Assembly: GCA_045600585.1 (NCBI GenBank)
Contig: JAZRYE010000018.1
Coordinates: 1 to 64,000 of the forward strand
Direction: 5' to 3'
Origin: JAZRYE01 sp045600585
GTDB taxonomy: Bacteria > Bacillota_I > Bacilli_A > RFN20 > CAG-826
DNA length: 64,000 nt
Below are positions 45,520 through 54,155 of the stretch, in pieces; within the stretch, counting starts at the first letter, position 1; each line of letters starts with the position of its first letter. A program made the position numbers and the translations under genes. The notes beneath the pieces were generated by a model that saw only the letters and a program-made list of their open reading frames with translations, was not told the DNA's origin and ran no database searches.

Positions 45520-45666
45520 ATGGAAGAAGAAAAGAAACCAGTCAAAAGAAGAAGACGTTCTAGATATCTCACAGGCGAAGATATTGATATGTTTCGCGAA
45601 AGAGAAAGAGAAGAAAGAAGTCGTCGAGAAATACCAATCTGTGATAGAAATATTGATGGAGCCTAA
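45520..45666 (+). CDS. 48-residue highly charged protein
   Basis: A small gene directly after the FGGY kinase (2-nt gap) with its own SD (AAGGA, 8 nt before ATG). The product is almost all Arg, Lys and Glu: PVKRRRRSRYLTGEDIDMF, then a Glu/Arg run and CDRNIDGA. It could be a nucleic-acid-binding or regulatory peptide. No family recognised. A terminator follows 13 nt later, which supports it as the last gene of the transcript. Confidence 0.6.
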   Translation: MEEEKKPVKRRRRSRYLTGEDIDMFREREREERSRREIPICDRNIDGA

Positions 45667-45679
45667 TAAATATACAAGG

Positions 45680-45712
45680 AAGCGCTTAATAGGTTAAAAA
45701 GCGCTTTTCTTT
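45680..45712 (+). terminator. terminator after the 48-aa gene
   Basis: AAGCGC and GCGCTT arms across a 15-nt loop, followed by TTCTTTT. Confidence 0.65.
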
Positions 45713-45824
45713 TACAATTGTGAATGTGACAAGCGTAACAGAATGTAGACAGTAGTGGAGCAAAAATTACTTTGCTTTTTAAAACACTGACAATAAGATA
45801 GAAAGCAAGAAAGAGGTAAGCGTT

Positions 45825-46721
45825 ATGGCGAATTATCAATTATTTACTGACTCTAGCTGTGACCTCAGTACAGAAGTACGTAAGAACTTAAATATTGATT
45901 ACTTACATTTTGGTATTGTTCTCGATGGCGAAGAAAAACCTGCTGATCTTGATTGGCAAGCATATTCATATGATGAATTATATAATTGGCTCAAGGCTGG
46001 TAGAAAATTAAAAACCACTCAAGTTTCATATCCAGAAATCATGGAAAAATGCCGTCCATATTTAGAAAAAGGAATGGATATCATCTATGTCGGTTGTTCT
46101 AGTGCTTTAACTGGATCTGTTGGATTCTTTAATACAGTTAAACAAGAATTACTCGATGAATTCCCAGGAAGAAAAATTATTGGCATCGATTCTCTTGCAG
46201 CGAGCTGCACATTAGGTATGCTTGTTGTTGATGCAGCAAAGCAAAGAGATGCTGGATTATCTATAGAAGAATTAGAAAAATGGGTAGAAGACCATAAATT
46301 CCGTTACAACCAATGGTGCACAGTCGAAACTCTTAAATACTTAAAAGAAGCGGGAAGAGTTAAAGCTGGCGCTGCTTTCTTTGGTGATATCATCGGTGTT
46401 AAACCTATCGTTATTTCTGATAGAAAAGGTAATAACTTAGCAATTACAAAAGAACGTGGTTCTAAGAAAGCATTAAATGCAATTTTTGAAGGCGTCAAAA
46501 ATACAATTCATAAAGACGAATGCGATGTTGTTTTTGTTGCTGATGGTGATAACAAAGATGCCGCAGATGCTCTTGAAAAGAGATTTGTTGAAGAACTTGG
46601 CGTTAAAGTTGTAAGAGAAAAGATTGGACCAATTGTCGGTATTACATGTGGCCCTGGCGTTATCGCTGCTTTCTGTTATGGCGAAGAAGTCACTAGATTC
46701 GAAGGCGACGGAATTAAATAA
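45825..46721 (+). CDS. DegV family fatty-acid-binding protein (second copy)
   Basis: 298 residues with family marks FTDSSCDLS, VGCSSALTGSVG, DSLAASCTLG, LKEAGRVKAGAAFFG and GPGVIAAFCYG. Clearly different from the first copy at 6.8 kb; multiple FakB paralogues with different acyl preferences are normal. The SD AGAGGT lies 9 nt before ATG. Single-gene transcript with its own terminator. Confidence 0.9.
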   Translation: MANYQLFTDSSCDLSTEVRKNLNIDYLHFGIVLDGEEKPADLDWQAYSYDELYNWLKAGRKLKTTQVSYPEIMEKCRPYLEKGMDIIYVGCSSALTGSVGFFNTVKQELLDEFPGRKIIGIDSLAASCTLGMLVVDAAKQRDAGLSIEELEKWVEDHKFRYNQWCTVETLKYLKEAGRVKAGAAFFGDIIGVKPIVISDRKGNNLAITKERGSKKALNAIFEGVKNTIHKDECDVVFVADGDNKDAADALEKRFVEELGVKVVREKIGPIVGITCGPGVIAAFCYGEEVTRFEGDGIK

Positions 46722-46740
46722 GCATTAATTATTTGAAAAC

Positions 46741-46768
46741 AAGATGGCGTTATCGGCCATCTTTTTTC
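46741..46768 (+). terminator. terminator of the second degV gene
   Basis: AAGATGGC pairs with GCCATCTT across a short loop, followed by TTTTTT. Confidence 0.8.
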
Positions 46769-46835
46769 ATGCTCCATAAAGTGTTAATTAACTTTTACAC
46801 AATATGATTTGTAATGATTTTACCCATACGTATAC

Positions 46836-46883
46836 GCATTTTTTCGCGAATCAATGCATTTTTCGTGCCTAAAATGATATAAT
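46836..46883 (+). promoter_or_regulatory. promoter of the EAL gene with paired direct repeats
   Basis: TATAAT at 46878-46883, 33 nt before the ATG, with a poor -35. Two copies of GCATTTTT(T)CG start at 46836 and 46856, 20 bp apart (two helix turns) and covering the -35 position. Such spacing suits an activator. Confidence 0.4.
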
Positions 46884-46916
46884 AAAATATCCTAAATCTT
46901 ACATGAGGTCATATCT

Positions 46917-48992
46917 ATGATTAATCCCCCAGAATTCGAGTACATCGAGTTATTTGAACAAGAAGCCATGAAGGAAGAAAGCAAACACTTTTCTAATATT
47001 TTCCGTTTGGACATTGAAAGAAATAAATTGTACCCATATCGTTTAAGCGATTTTCTTAAAGGGCATTATAAAGATCGTCTTTATTCAATTCTTGATTATC
47101 GTCAAATGTTATTATCTTTTGTTCTTGAAAGAGTTGAAGAAAGCGAACGAGATAATATGATTCAAAAGCTTTTACCAGAAAGACTTTCTTCATATCTCAA
47201 AGAAAACAATGAACTTGAAATATTCTTTAGTGAGGCAAGAGAAGAACAAATATTCTTTGATCGCTTGATTATTAAACGTTTAGGTGACTCAACTTCTGAA
47301 TGCTTTGTTGGTATTGAATCAAGCATTAAAGAACCGATATCTCGTAAAAAATATCACCTCTTTGATAAAAATGTTGTACTTGTCGGATCTAAGGACGAGA
47401 AGTTAAACGAACTTTTAAGAAATAAGTATGTTTTATTTGAAGTTAATACATTAGAAGAAGCTATTGATGAAATAAACAATAACCACGATCATATTACAGT
47501 TGTTTTTATTGGAAATAACATTTCTGAAGCAGACTCTATTTCATTGTTGAAATATGTAAAAAATAACGATGTTTTAAAATTCATCCCGGTAATTATGTCT
47601 CTTCTTCCTGAATGGGAAAATTCAGAAGCTGATTTATTTAAATTAGGTGCCTCTGAAGTTATATATGCACCTTATTGCTATGATGTGGCTTTAACTCGTT
47701 TAAATGCGGTCATATCACATCGTGAAGTTAAAGAAATAATTAAGGCTACTGAAAAAGATCCTGCTACAGGATTCTTATCTCGTGACTTCTTTTTCCAATA
47801 TTCAAGAAGAACTCTTCATGCACAAAAGAATAAAGAATATTACTTTGTTATTGTTGAAATTGATAATTTCCAAGTACATTTAGATAAATATACTGAAATA
47901 GTTGGCGATCTTATTCTTAAACACGTCGCTACAGTTATTGAGAACAACGTTCAAGATATTGTTCACATTGGAAGAATTAGTGATGATCAGATTGCCTTCT
48001 TAAGAGAAGCCAAGCCTTTTGATGATCATAATAATCTTATTGAAGCTGTTAAAGAAAATTCGCCTATCCCAAATTTAGCAATTAAGGTCGCTGTATCTAC
48101 AACTAAAACAAGTAGATCAATAAAAATCTTATCTAAGGATGCTGAAATTGCCTTGTCAAAGATTAAACAACAATATGGTGTTTCTATTGCTGTTTATAAC
48201 GAATCAATGGAACTTGAAAAGCAAAAAGAATTACGTATTTTAAGTTCGATGGAAGCAGCGTTAGAAAAAGGACAATTCTCAATTTATTATCAACCTAAAT
48301 TTGAAGCTGCCACCGGAAAGATATGTGGAGCAGAAGCCTTAGTTAGATGGATGCATCCAGAATATGGTTTTATGAACCCTAATGATTTCATTCCTTTATT
48401 TGAAAGAGTTGGATTTATTAGAGGACTTGATAGATTTATATTTGCTCGCGTTTGCCAAGATATTGTTAGATGGAAAACAATGGGTTTTGAACTTATTCCT
48501 ATCTCTGTTAACTTATCAAGACGCGATTTTGAAACCGGAGACTTGGCTGATTGGATTTTAAATTTGCTTGATACAATGGGTATTCCACATAATTTAATCC
48601 ATACTGAAATCACTGAATCAGCGTATACGTATAACCCAGAATTAATCGCATCAAGTGTTGAAAAATTACATGATAATGGAGTAGTAATCGAATTAGATGA
48701 CTTTGGTATTGGTTATTCATCCTTAACAATGCTTAATAGAATGCCAATCGATATTCTAAAAATCGAAAAAGAAATTGTTCAACAAGACAAATGTGATGGA
48801 ACTAGAAGTATCTTAGATTTCTGTGTTGTTCTTGCTAAGGTAGCAGGATATCAAACAGTTGTTGAAGGTATTGAAAATGAAACTCAATTGAATCGTGTAA
48901 GAAAACTTGGATGTAATTATGTTCAGGGGTTCTTATATTCAAGACCTATTCCTGTTGGTGAATTCGAGATATTTTGGAAAACACATTTATAA
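46917..48992 (+). CDS. EAL cyclic-di-GMP phosphodiesterase with degenerate REC and GGDEF domains
   Basis: 691 residues. Residues 1-140: unrecognised. About 145-275: receiver-like fold with NN in place of the phospho-Asp (FIGNNIS) and Ala in place of the Lys before Pro (YAPY). About 278-425: GGDEF fold with GRISDDQ at the active site, so no cyclase activity. About 432-690: EAL domain with EALVRW, NLSRRDF, ITESAY, DDFGIGYSSL and VVEGIENE all intact, so hydrolysis of c-di-GMP is expected. No membrane segment. The SD is ATGAGGT. Confidence 0.88.
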   Translation: MINPPEFEYIELFEQEAMKEESKHFSNIFRLDIERNKLYPYRLSDFLKGHYKDRLYSILDYRQMLLSFVLERVEESERDNMIQKLLPERLSSYLKENNELEIFFSEAREEQIFFDRLIIKRLGDSTSECFVGIESSIKEPISRKKYHLFDKNVVLVGSKDEKLNELLRNKYVLFEVNTLEEAIDEINNNHDHITVVFIGNNISEADSISLLKYVKNNDVLKFIPVIMSLLPEWENSEADLFKLGASEVIYAPYCYDVALTRLNAVISHREVKEIIKATEKDPATGFLSRDFFFQYSRRTLHAQKNKEYYFVIVEIDNFQVHLDKYTEIVGDLILKHVATVIENNVQDIVHIGRISDDQIAFLREAKPFDDHNNLIEAVKENSPIPNLAIKVAVSTTKTSRSIKILSKDAEIALSKIKQQYGVSIAVYNESMELEKQKELRILSSMEAALEKGQFSIYYQPKFEAATGKICGAEALVRWMHPEYGFMNPNDFIPLFERVGFIRGLDRFIFARVCQDIVRWKTMGFELIPISVNLSRRDFETGDLADWILNLLDTMGIPHNLIHTEITESAYTYNPELIASSVEKLHDNGVVIELDDFGIGYSSLTMLNRMPIDILKIEKEIVQQDKCDGTRSILDFCVVLAKVAGYQTVVEGIENETQLNRVRKLGCNYVQGFLYSRPIPVGEFEIFWKTHL

Positions 48993-49004
48993 TCTTTGTT
49001 ATTC

Positions 49005-49027
49005 AAGGAGAGTAATATACTCCCTTT
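49005..49027 (+). terminator. terminator of the EAL gene
   Basis: AAGGAGAGTA and TACTCCCTTT form a stem with one mismatch and one G.U around a 3-nt loop, 13 nt after the stop. The T-run is short. Confidence 0.55.
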
Positions 49028-49047
49028 CAATATTTAGCTTAGTGATT

Positions 49048-49110
49048 TATAATAAAGTTACTTGGTGGTGATTGTTGAGATTTGCTATCTCAGCGATCAC
49101 TTTTTCTTTT
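49048..49110 (+). ncRNA. candidate small RNA in the EAL to ATP-grasp gap
   Basis: TATAAT at 49048-49053 is followed from about 49060 by a short segment with a 13-14 bp hairpin (GTGAT.GTTGAGAT / ATCTCAGC.ATCAC, 49068-49099) and then TTTTTCTTTT. Its two U.G pairs fit only plus-strand RNA. CTTGGT at 49061 can also pair with ACCAAG at 49113. The 363-nt gap (48993-49355) has no clear gene; this is its best-supported content. Confidence 0.4.
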
Positions 49111-49223
49111 CAACCAAGAGAATAATCAATACCAAAATGATAATGACGTATTCCATATAACTCAAATTTCACAAAAGCTACATCTACTAGGTTTCCTTTA
49201 CCCTCCCTGAATTTAGGTTGCAT
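49110..49223 (-). CDS. possible 37-residue peptide
   Basis: A minus-strand frame from ATG 49223 to TGA 49110, with a G-rich stretch (AGGGGG) 9 nt upstream that could act as SD. The peptide starts MQPKFREGKG and ends HFGIDYSLG. Against it: it ends within the candidate small RNA, and the TGA is not at a coupled junction as elsewhere in the window. Weak candidate only. Confidence 0.2.
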   Translation of the reverse strand: MQPKFREGKGNLVDVAFVKFELYGIRHYHFGIDYSLG

Positions 49224-49310
49224 AGTTTATGCCCCCTACTTTATTAATAGGGAGAAAAATCGAAATCTTTCCAAAAAATAATGAAAAATGTTTAGTTTTG
49301 TAAAAATAAA

Positions 49311-49355
49311 AGTACTTCTAATTGAAGTGCTTTTTTTAAATGTTATTATTAATAC
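49311..49355 (+). promoter_or_regulatory. terminator overlapping a leaderless-type promoter
   Basis: A hairpin AGTACTTC / GAAGTGCT with seven T (49311-49337) ends whatever is transcribed through the gap. TTGAAG (49322-49327) in its right arm is a -35, 16 nt from TATTAT (49344-49349), which ends 6 nt before the ATG at 49356. Confidence 0.5.
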
Positions 49356-50246
49356 ATGCACGGAATAATTATTACAAATCAAGAAATTGGACATAACGCA
49401 TACAAAATTGATAGATTCAAAGAAGAATTTATTAAGAAAAACATTACATTAGACGTAAAAACTAATGACGGAACCTTAGCTTGTATTGAAAATGGTTCAA
49501 TTAGAATTAATTTACCTAAATGTGATTTTATTCTTTATTTAGATAAAGATATTTATTTAGCAAGAATGCTTGAAAAAAACGGATATCGTTTATTTAATCA
49601 TGCAGATTTTATTAAACTTTGCGATGATAAAATTCTTACATTTATCGCTTGTTCTAACTTAAATATTAGAATGCCAAAGACAATTGCAGGTCCATTAGTG
49701 TATTCTTCTTTAAAAGAATCCAATTTTATTTTTTTAACTAAAGTTGAAAAAGAACTTGGCTATCCAATGATTGTTAAAAAGGTGTATGGGTCATTAGGTG
49801 AAGGTGTATATCTTGTTCATAATTTTGAAGAATTGAAAAATACATATAAAAGCATCGCGCATGATCCATTACTTTTCCAAGAATATATAGAAACATCAAA
49901 AGGTAAATCATTACGAATTATGGTAATTGATGGCAAGGTCGTCGGCGGATTTATTCGTTATAATCACGTCGATTTTAGAAGCAACTTTGGCGATACCGCG
50001 GATGGGAAAACACTTACAAACAAGGACATCTATTTCTCATTCGCCCAAGATATAGCAGATAAACTTAATATAGAATATGCAGGAATTGATCTTCTTGTTG
50101 ATAAAGATGAACGGCCAATTCTATGCGAAATAAATAGCAACGCTTTCTTTGAAGAATTTGAAAAAGTGACAGGCATAAATGTCGCTGAAAAGGTTGTTGA
50201 ATTAGTTATCAAAAAGATGAACGGAAAGGAGATTGAACATGAATAA
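49356..50246 (+). CDS. RimK/LysX-like ATP-grasp ligase
   Basis: 296 residues with the ATP-grasp fold: MIVKKVYGSLGEGVYLV (ATP lid), LLFQEYIETSKGKSLRIMVI, and DLLVDKDERPILCEINSNAFF with the Mg ligands. It adds an amino acid or similar to an acidic acceptor (RimK: ribosomal S6; LysX/CphA-like: peptides); the acceptor is not known. No SD. Its stop overlaps the RluA start by 8 nt. Confidence 0.82.
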   Translation: MHGIIITNQEIGHNAYKIDRFKEEFIKKNITLDVKTNDGTLACIENGSIRINLPKCDFILYLDKDIYLARMLEKNGYRLFNHADFIKLCDDKILTFIACSNLNIRMPKTIAGPLVYSSLKESNFIFLTKVEKELGYPMIVKKVYGSLGEGVYLVHNFEELKNTYKSIAHDPLLFQEYIETSKGKSLRIMVIDGKVVGGFIRYNHVDFRSNFGDTADGKTLTNKDIYFSFAQDIADKLNIEYAGIDLLVDKDERPILCEINSNAFFEEFEKVTGINVAEKVVELVIKKMNGKEIEHE

Positions 50247-51186
50247 AAACGTAAATAAAAATAAAGCAAAAATAACTGATTATAAAAGGGATAAAAATTA
50301 TAAAAATCTCAAACAATATCCAGTCAAAAAAGAATGCGAATTATTAGAATTTTTATTAGAAACTTTTAAAGGACAATCTCGTAATTCTGTTAAATCTTTA
50401 TTAGGCTCTCATCGTGTATCTATTGATGGGGCGCCTGTTACTCAATTTAATTTCAAACTTTATCCTGGTGATACAGTTATCATTTCTACTTCACCAATTA
50501 GAAAGAAAACAAGAAGTAGATTACCAATCATTTATGAAGATGATGAAATCATCGTCATTAATAAGCCATCTGGCCTTCTTTCTATTGCTACTGATAAAGA
50601 AAAAGGTTCAACAGCGTATAGAATGCTTTCTGATTATGTTCAGCAAAAAGATAAACATAATAGAATTTTTGTTGTTCATAGATTAGATGAAGATACTTCT
50701 GGAGTTTTAATGGTTGCTAAGAATCCAATTATTCAAAAAGCATTGCAAGATAATTGGAATGATATAGTTACTAAACGTGGCTATTATGCGGTTGTTGAAG
50801 GACATATGGAACAACCACAAGGAACATACAAATCATATTTGAAAAAGAACGCTCAAAATATGATGTACTCATCTAAAAAAGCAGGCGATGGTCAATTCTC
50901 TATTACCCATTACAAAGTAATTAAAGAAATTGAAGAATATTCATTATTAGATGTAAACATCGACACCGGTAGAAAGAATCAAATTCGTGTTCATTTGGGC
51001 GAACATGGCCATTACATTGTCGGAGACGATAAATATGGCGAACCAAAAAACCCAATGGGTAGATTAGGTTTACACGCATATGCATTAGAACTAACTCATC
51101 CTATTTCTGGCAAAAAGATGAAGTTTGTTGCTCCAACTCCAAAAGATTTCACAGATATGTTTGGAAGTTTTAAAAATAATCTTTAA
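50239..51186 (+). CDS. RluA-family pseudouridine synthase
   Basis: 315 residues: a basic start, an S4 RNA-binding domain (about residues 45-90), then the catalytic domain with HRLDEDTSGVLMVAKN, which carries the active Asp, and GRKNQIRVHL. Family RluA/RluD, acting on rRNA (or tRNA); the target cannot be settled. ATG 50239 is chosen over the earlier TTG because AAAGGAGA lies 10 nt upstream, inside the ATP-grasp gene. Confidence 0.92.
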   Translation: MNKNVNKNKAKITDYKRDKNYKNLKQYPVKKECELLEFLLETFKGQSRNSVKSLLGSHRVSIDGAPVTQFNFKLYPGDTVIISTSPIRKKTRSRLPIIYEDDEIIVINKPSGLLSIATDKEKGSTAYRMLSDYVQQKDKHNRIFVVHRLDEDTSGVLMVAKNPIIQKALQDNWNDIVTKRGYYAVVEGHMEQPQGTYKSYLKKNAQNMMYSSKKAGDGQFSITHYKVIKEIEEYSLLDVNIDTGRKNQIRVHLGEHGHYIVGDDKYGEPKNPMGRLGLHAYALELTHPISGKKMKFVAPTPKDFTDMFGSFKNNL

Positions 51187-51195
51187 TATTTATAT
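51161..51195 (+). promoter_or_regulatory. leaderless-type promoter of the TrkA-C membrane gene
   Basis: TTGGAA (51161-51166, inside the end of the RluA gene), 17 nt, TAATAT (51184-51189), then 6 nt to ATG. No SD. Confidence 0.5.
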
Positions 51196-52185
51196 ATGGC
51201 ATCAGTATCAGTTATTCTCATTTTAGGTTTCATCATTGTCTACTTCATTATGATAGAAACCTTTAGTGTGCTTTTTAGAATTTCTGGCTTAACAAAAGAA
51301 AAATCATTATTTCAAACCATTTCATTATTAACAAACGCCGGCTTTACTACAAATGAATCAGAAGTAGTAGTGGCGAATAGATTTAGAAGAAGAGTTGCTG
51401 TTTCTGCGATGGTTACCGGTAACGTATTCTCTGTTTTAATTATTTCCCTTGTTCTTAACTTATTACTTAATGTTAGCTATGGCGAAAAAGAAGAAAACTT
51501 CTTAATTGTTACCCTTATCGCGTTTGGAGTGTTCTTAGTTGTTGTCATTCTTTTAAGACTACCATTTATTAAGAATCCTTTTGATAAAGCGATTGAAAAA
51601 ATCGCTATCAAAATGATGAAAAAGACCAACGCTGAAAACACATTAACTTTATTAGATAACTATGGACATGGCTTATCTATTTATCAAATTGTAATTAATA
51701 CCGTTCCTGCAATATTAGTTGATACAAGCTTATTCAAATCTCGTATCAAAGATTTATATAACATTAATATTCTTGTTTTAAGAAGAAAAAGTAAGGTAGT
51801 TGAAGTAACTAAAGACACAATGCTTCAACCAAACGATATCATTACAGTCTTTGGTTCATCTCAAAATATTAAAGATGTATTCAAATCTAAACTTAAAGGC
51901 GATGCAAAAGCTTTACTTGATGTCTCTGGAGAAGAAAACATTATTGATTTAATTGATAATTATGGCGAAGACGCAATGGTTACAATTCAAATCAAAAAAC
52001 TCCCAGAATTATTAAAAGACAAGCCTCTATTTGAATCAGGCTTAAAAGACAAAAACCGCATTAATGTTATGATTATTAAGCGCAATGACAACCCAATAGA
52101 AATTGTCAAAGACACAGTTGTTGAAGTTGGAGATACAATTACAGTCTTTGGTCCATATAAGACAATTAAAGATTTATTTAAATAA
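51196..52185 (+). CDS. membrane protein with two TrkA C-terminal (RCK_C) domains
   Basis: 329 residues. The first 130 contain three hydrophobic segments with FQTISLLTNAGFTTNE between the first and second; that resembles the re-entrant filter loops of TrkH/KtrB (NAGF(S/T)T). Residues about 160-235 and 255-329 are two RCK_C ligand domains ending in DIITVFGSSQNI and DTITVFGPYKTI. Probably a membrane protein gated by a small ligand such as c-di-AMP or an ion; both are inference. Confidence 0.7.
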   Translation: MASVSVILILGFIIVYFIMIETFSVLFRISGLTKEKSLFQTISLLTNAGFTTNESEVVVANRFRRRVAVSAMVTGNVFSVLIISLVLNLLLNVSYGEKEENFLIVTLIAFGVFLVVVILLRLPFIKNPFDKAIEKIAIKMMKKTNAENTLTLLDNYGHGLSIYQIVINTVPAILVDTSLFKSRIKDLYNINILVLRRKSKVVEVTKDTMLQPNDIITVFGSSQNIKDVFKSKLKGDAKALLDVSGEENIIDLIDNYGEDAMVTIQIKKLPELLKDKPLFESGLKDKNRINVMIIKRNDNPIEIVKDTVVEVGDTITVFGPYKTIKDLFK

Positions 52186-52195
52186 GACAATAAAA

Positions 52196-52216
52196 AAGCC
52201 CTATAAAATTGGGCTT
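52196..52216. terminator. bidirectional terminator
   Basis: AAGCCC and GGGCTT arms with A-run and T-run flanks, between the convergent TrkA-C and typA genes. Confidence 0.65.
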
Positions 52217-52217
52217 A

Positions 52218-54047
52218 TTATATTTCTTCACCTCTTCTTACATGTGAATCGTATTTTTTACGTTCAACAGTATTAAGGATCTTCTTTCTCATTCTAAATG
52301 TTAATGGAGTTACTTCGACAAGTTCATCTGTGTTGATGTAATCTAAGCAAGCTTCAAGAGACATCTTTCTTGGTGATTTTAGAACGACTGTGTTGTCTTT
52401 GTTAGAACTACGCATATTTGTTAGTTCTTTCTTTGTTGTGACGTTAACAGCTAAGTCTATGTTATATCTATTTTCACCAATAATCATACCTTCATAAACA
52501 GCAGTATTTGGTTCGATAAACATTGTGCCTCTATCTTCAACGTGTTGAATTGCGTATGGAGTAGCCATGCCACTTTCAGTAGCAACAAGAACACCAATTG
52601 GTCTTTCACCAATAACAGTAGTTGTCATTGGACGATATTCTCTATATGTATGTGAGAGGATGCCATAACCTTTAGTTAATGTCATAAAGTTAGTTGTATA
52701 ACCTAATAAACCACGTGATGGAATGATGTAGTTAAGAATTGTAACTGTTTCACGGTTATCCATATTGACTAATTCAGCGTTTCTTTCACCTAAAGTAACC
52801 ATGACATCACCAACGAAATCGTTAGGTACATCAATCATTAAATCTTCGTATGGTTCGTACTTAACTCCATCAATTTCTTTAATGATGACCTTTGGTTTAC
52901 TCACTTCAAGTTCGTATCCTTCTCTTCTCATATTTTCGATGAGAATTGATAAGTGTAATTCGCCACGGCCTGAGACAACCCAAGTTTCGCTATTAGGAAC
53001 TCTTTCAACTTTTAAAGCAACGTCTCTTTGCATTTCTCTAAATAATCTTTCTTCGATTTTTCTAGCAGTTAATAACTTACCATCTTTACCAGAGAATGGT
53101 GATGAGTTTGTACCGAAAGTCATTTGAAGAGTTGGTTCATCAAGTTTGATAAGTGGTAATGGATCAATATGTGAAGTAGAACAAATTGTTTCACCAACGT
53201 TAATGTCCATTAAACCAGCAACTGCAACAATGTCACCAGCAGAAGCAGAATTAACTTCTAATCTTCTTAAACCTTGATAACCGAATAATTTCATTACTCT
53301 AAATGTTTTTGTTGTGCCATCTGTTCTACAAACAGTGACATTATCATTAACATTGATTGTTCCTCTTTTAACTGTGCCAATACCGATTCTACCAACGAAA
53401 TCGTTATAGTCTAATAAAGCAACTTGCATTTGAAGTGGTGCTTCTTTATCAGTGCATGGAGCAGGGATTTGATCGATAATCATTTGAAGAACAGCGTCCA
53501 TACCTGGAACTTGTGTTTCAGGATTTGCTTCTAATGAAGAAGTTCCCTTTAAACCAGAAGTATAAACAACAGGGAATTCTAAGAATTCATCCGGAGCACC
53601 TAATTCAATGAATAAATCGAGTACTTCATCAAGTGTTCTTTCAATATCAATATTTGCTCTATCAACTTTGTTAATAACAACAATTGGTTTAATGTGAGCT
53701 TGTAATGCTTTCTTTAAAACGAATCTTGTTTGTGGCATTGTTCCTTCAAAAGCATCGACTAATAATAAGCAGCCATCAACCATGTTCATAATTCTTTCAA
53801 CTTCACCACCGAAGTCTGCGTGGCCAGGAGTATCAAGAATATTAATCTTTGTGTCCTTATAAAGGATTGATGTTGTCTTTGCTAAAATAGTAATACCTCT
53901 TTCTCTTTCAATGTCATTACTATCCATTGCACGTTCATTAACTTCTTCATTCTCACGGAATGTACCAGAAGATTTTAATAATTGGTCAACAAGTGTAGTT
54001 TTACCGTGGTCAACGTGAGCAATAATTGCAACATTACGAATATCCAT
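52218..54047 (-). CDS. typA: ribosome-associated GTPase TypA/BipA
   Basis: A translational GTPase of 609 residues that helps assemble the 50S subunit, mainly at low temperature. G motifs: AHVDHGKTTLV, DTPGHADFGGEV and NKVDR; then EF-G-like domains III and V and the TypA-specific C-terminus. The SD AGGAGG lies 8 nt before ATG. Divergent from the YfhO-like gene. Confidence 0.97.
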   Translation of the reverse strand: MDIRNVAIIAHVDHGKTTLVDQLLKSSGTFRENEEVNERAMDSNDIERERGITILAKTTSILYKDTKINILDTPGHADFGGEVERIMNMVDGCLLLVDAFEGTMPQTRFVLKKALQAHIKPIVVINKVDRANIDIERTLDEVLDLFIELGAPDEFLEFPVVYTSGLKGTSSLEANPETQVPGMDAVLQMIIDQIPAPCTDKEAPLQMQVALLDYNDFVGRIGIGTVKRGTINVNDNVTVCRTDGTTKTFRVMKLFGYQGLRRLEVNSASAGDIVAVAGLMDINVGETICSTSHIDPLPLIKLDEPTLQMTFGTNSSPFSGKDGKLLTARKIEERLFREMQRDVALKVERVPNSETWVVSGRGELHLSILIENMRREGYELEVSKPKVIIKEIDGVKYEPYEDLMIDVPNDFVGDVMVTLGERNAELVNMDNRETVTILNYIIPSRGLLGYTTNFMTLTKGYGILSHTYREYRPMTTTVIGERPIGVLVATESGMATPYAIQHVEDRGTMFIEPNTAVYEGMIIGENRYNIDLAVNVTTKKELTNMRSSNKDNTVVLKSPRKMSLEACLDYINTDELVEVTPLTFRMRKKILNTVERKKYDSHVRRGEEI

Positions 54048-54140
54048 AAAAGAGGCCTCCTAATCAAAAACCGAATAAAATAATAAGAAACCGGACCATA
54101 AAAAGCAAGAAAAATTAATATTTTTCAATGCTTTGATGTG

Positions 54141-54155
54141 TATAATATTAATACT
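54141..54155 (+). promoter_or_regulatory. leaderless-type -10 box of the YfhO-like gene
   Basis: TATAAT (54141-54146) ends 9 nt before ATG 54156; no SD and no clear -35. An upstream in-frame GTG start would include this box in the coding region, so it is rejected. Confidence 0.45.
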
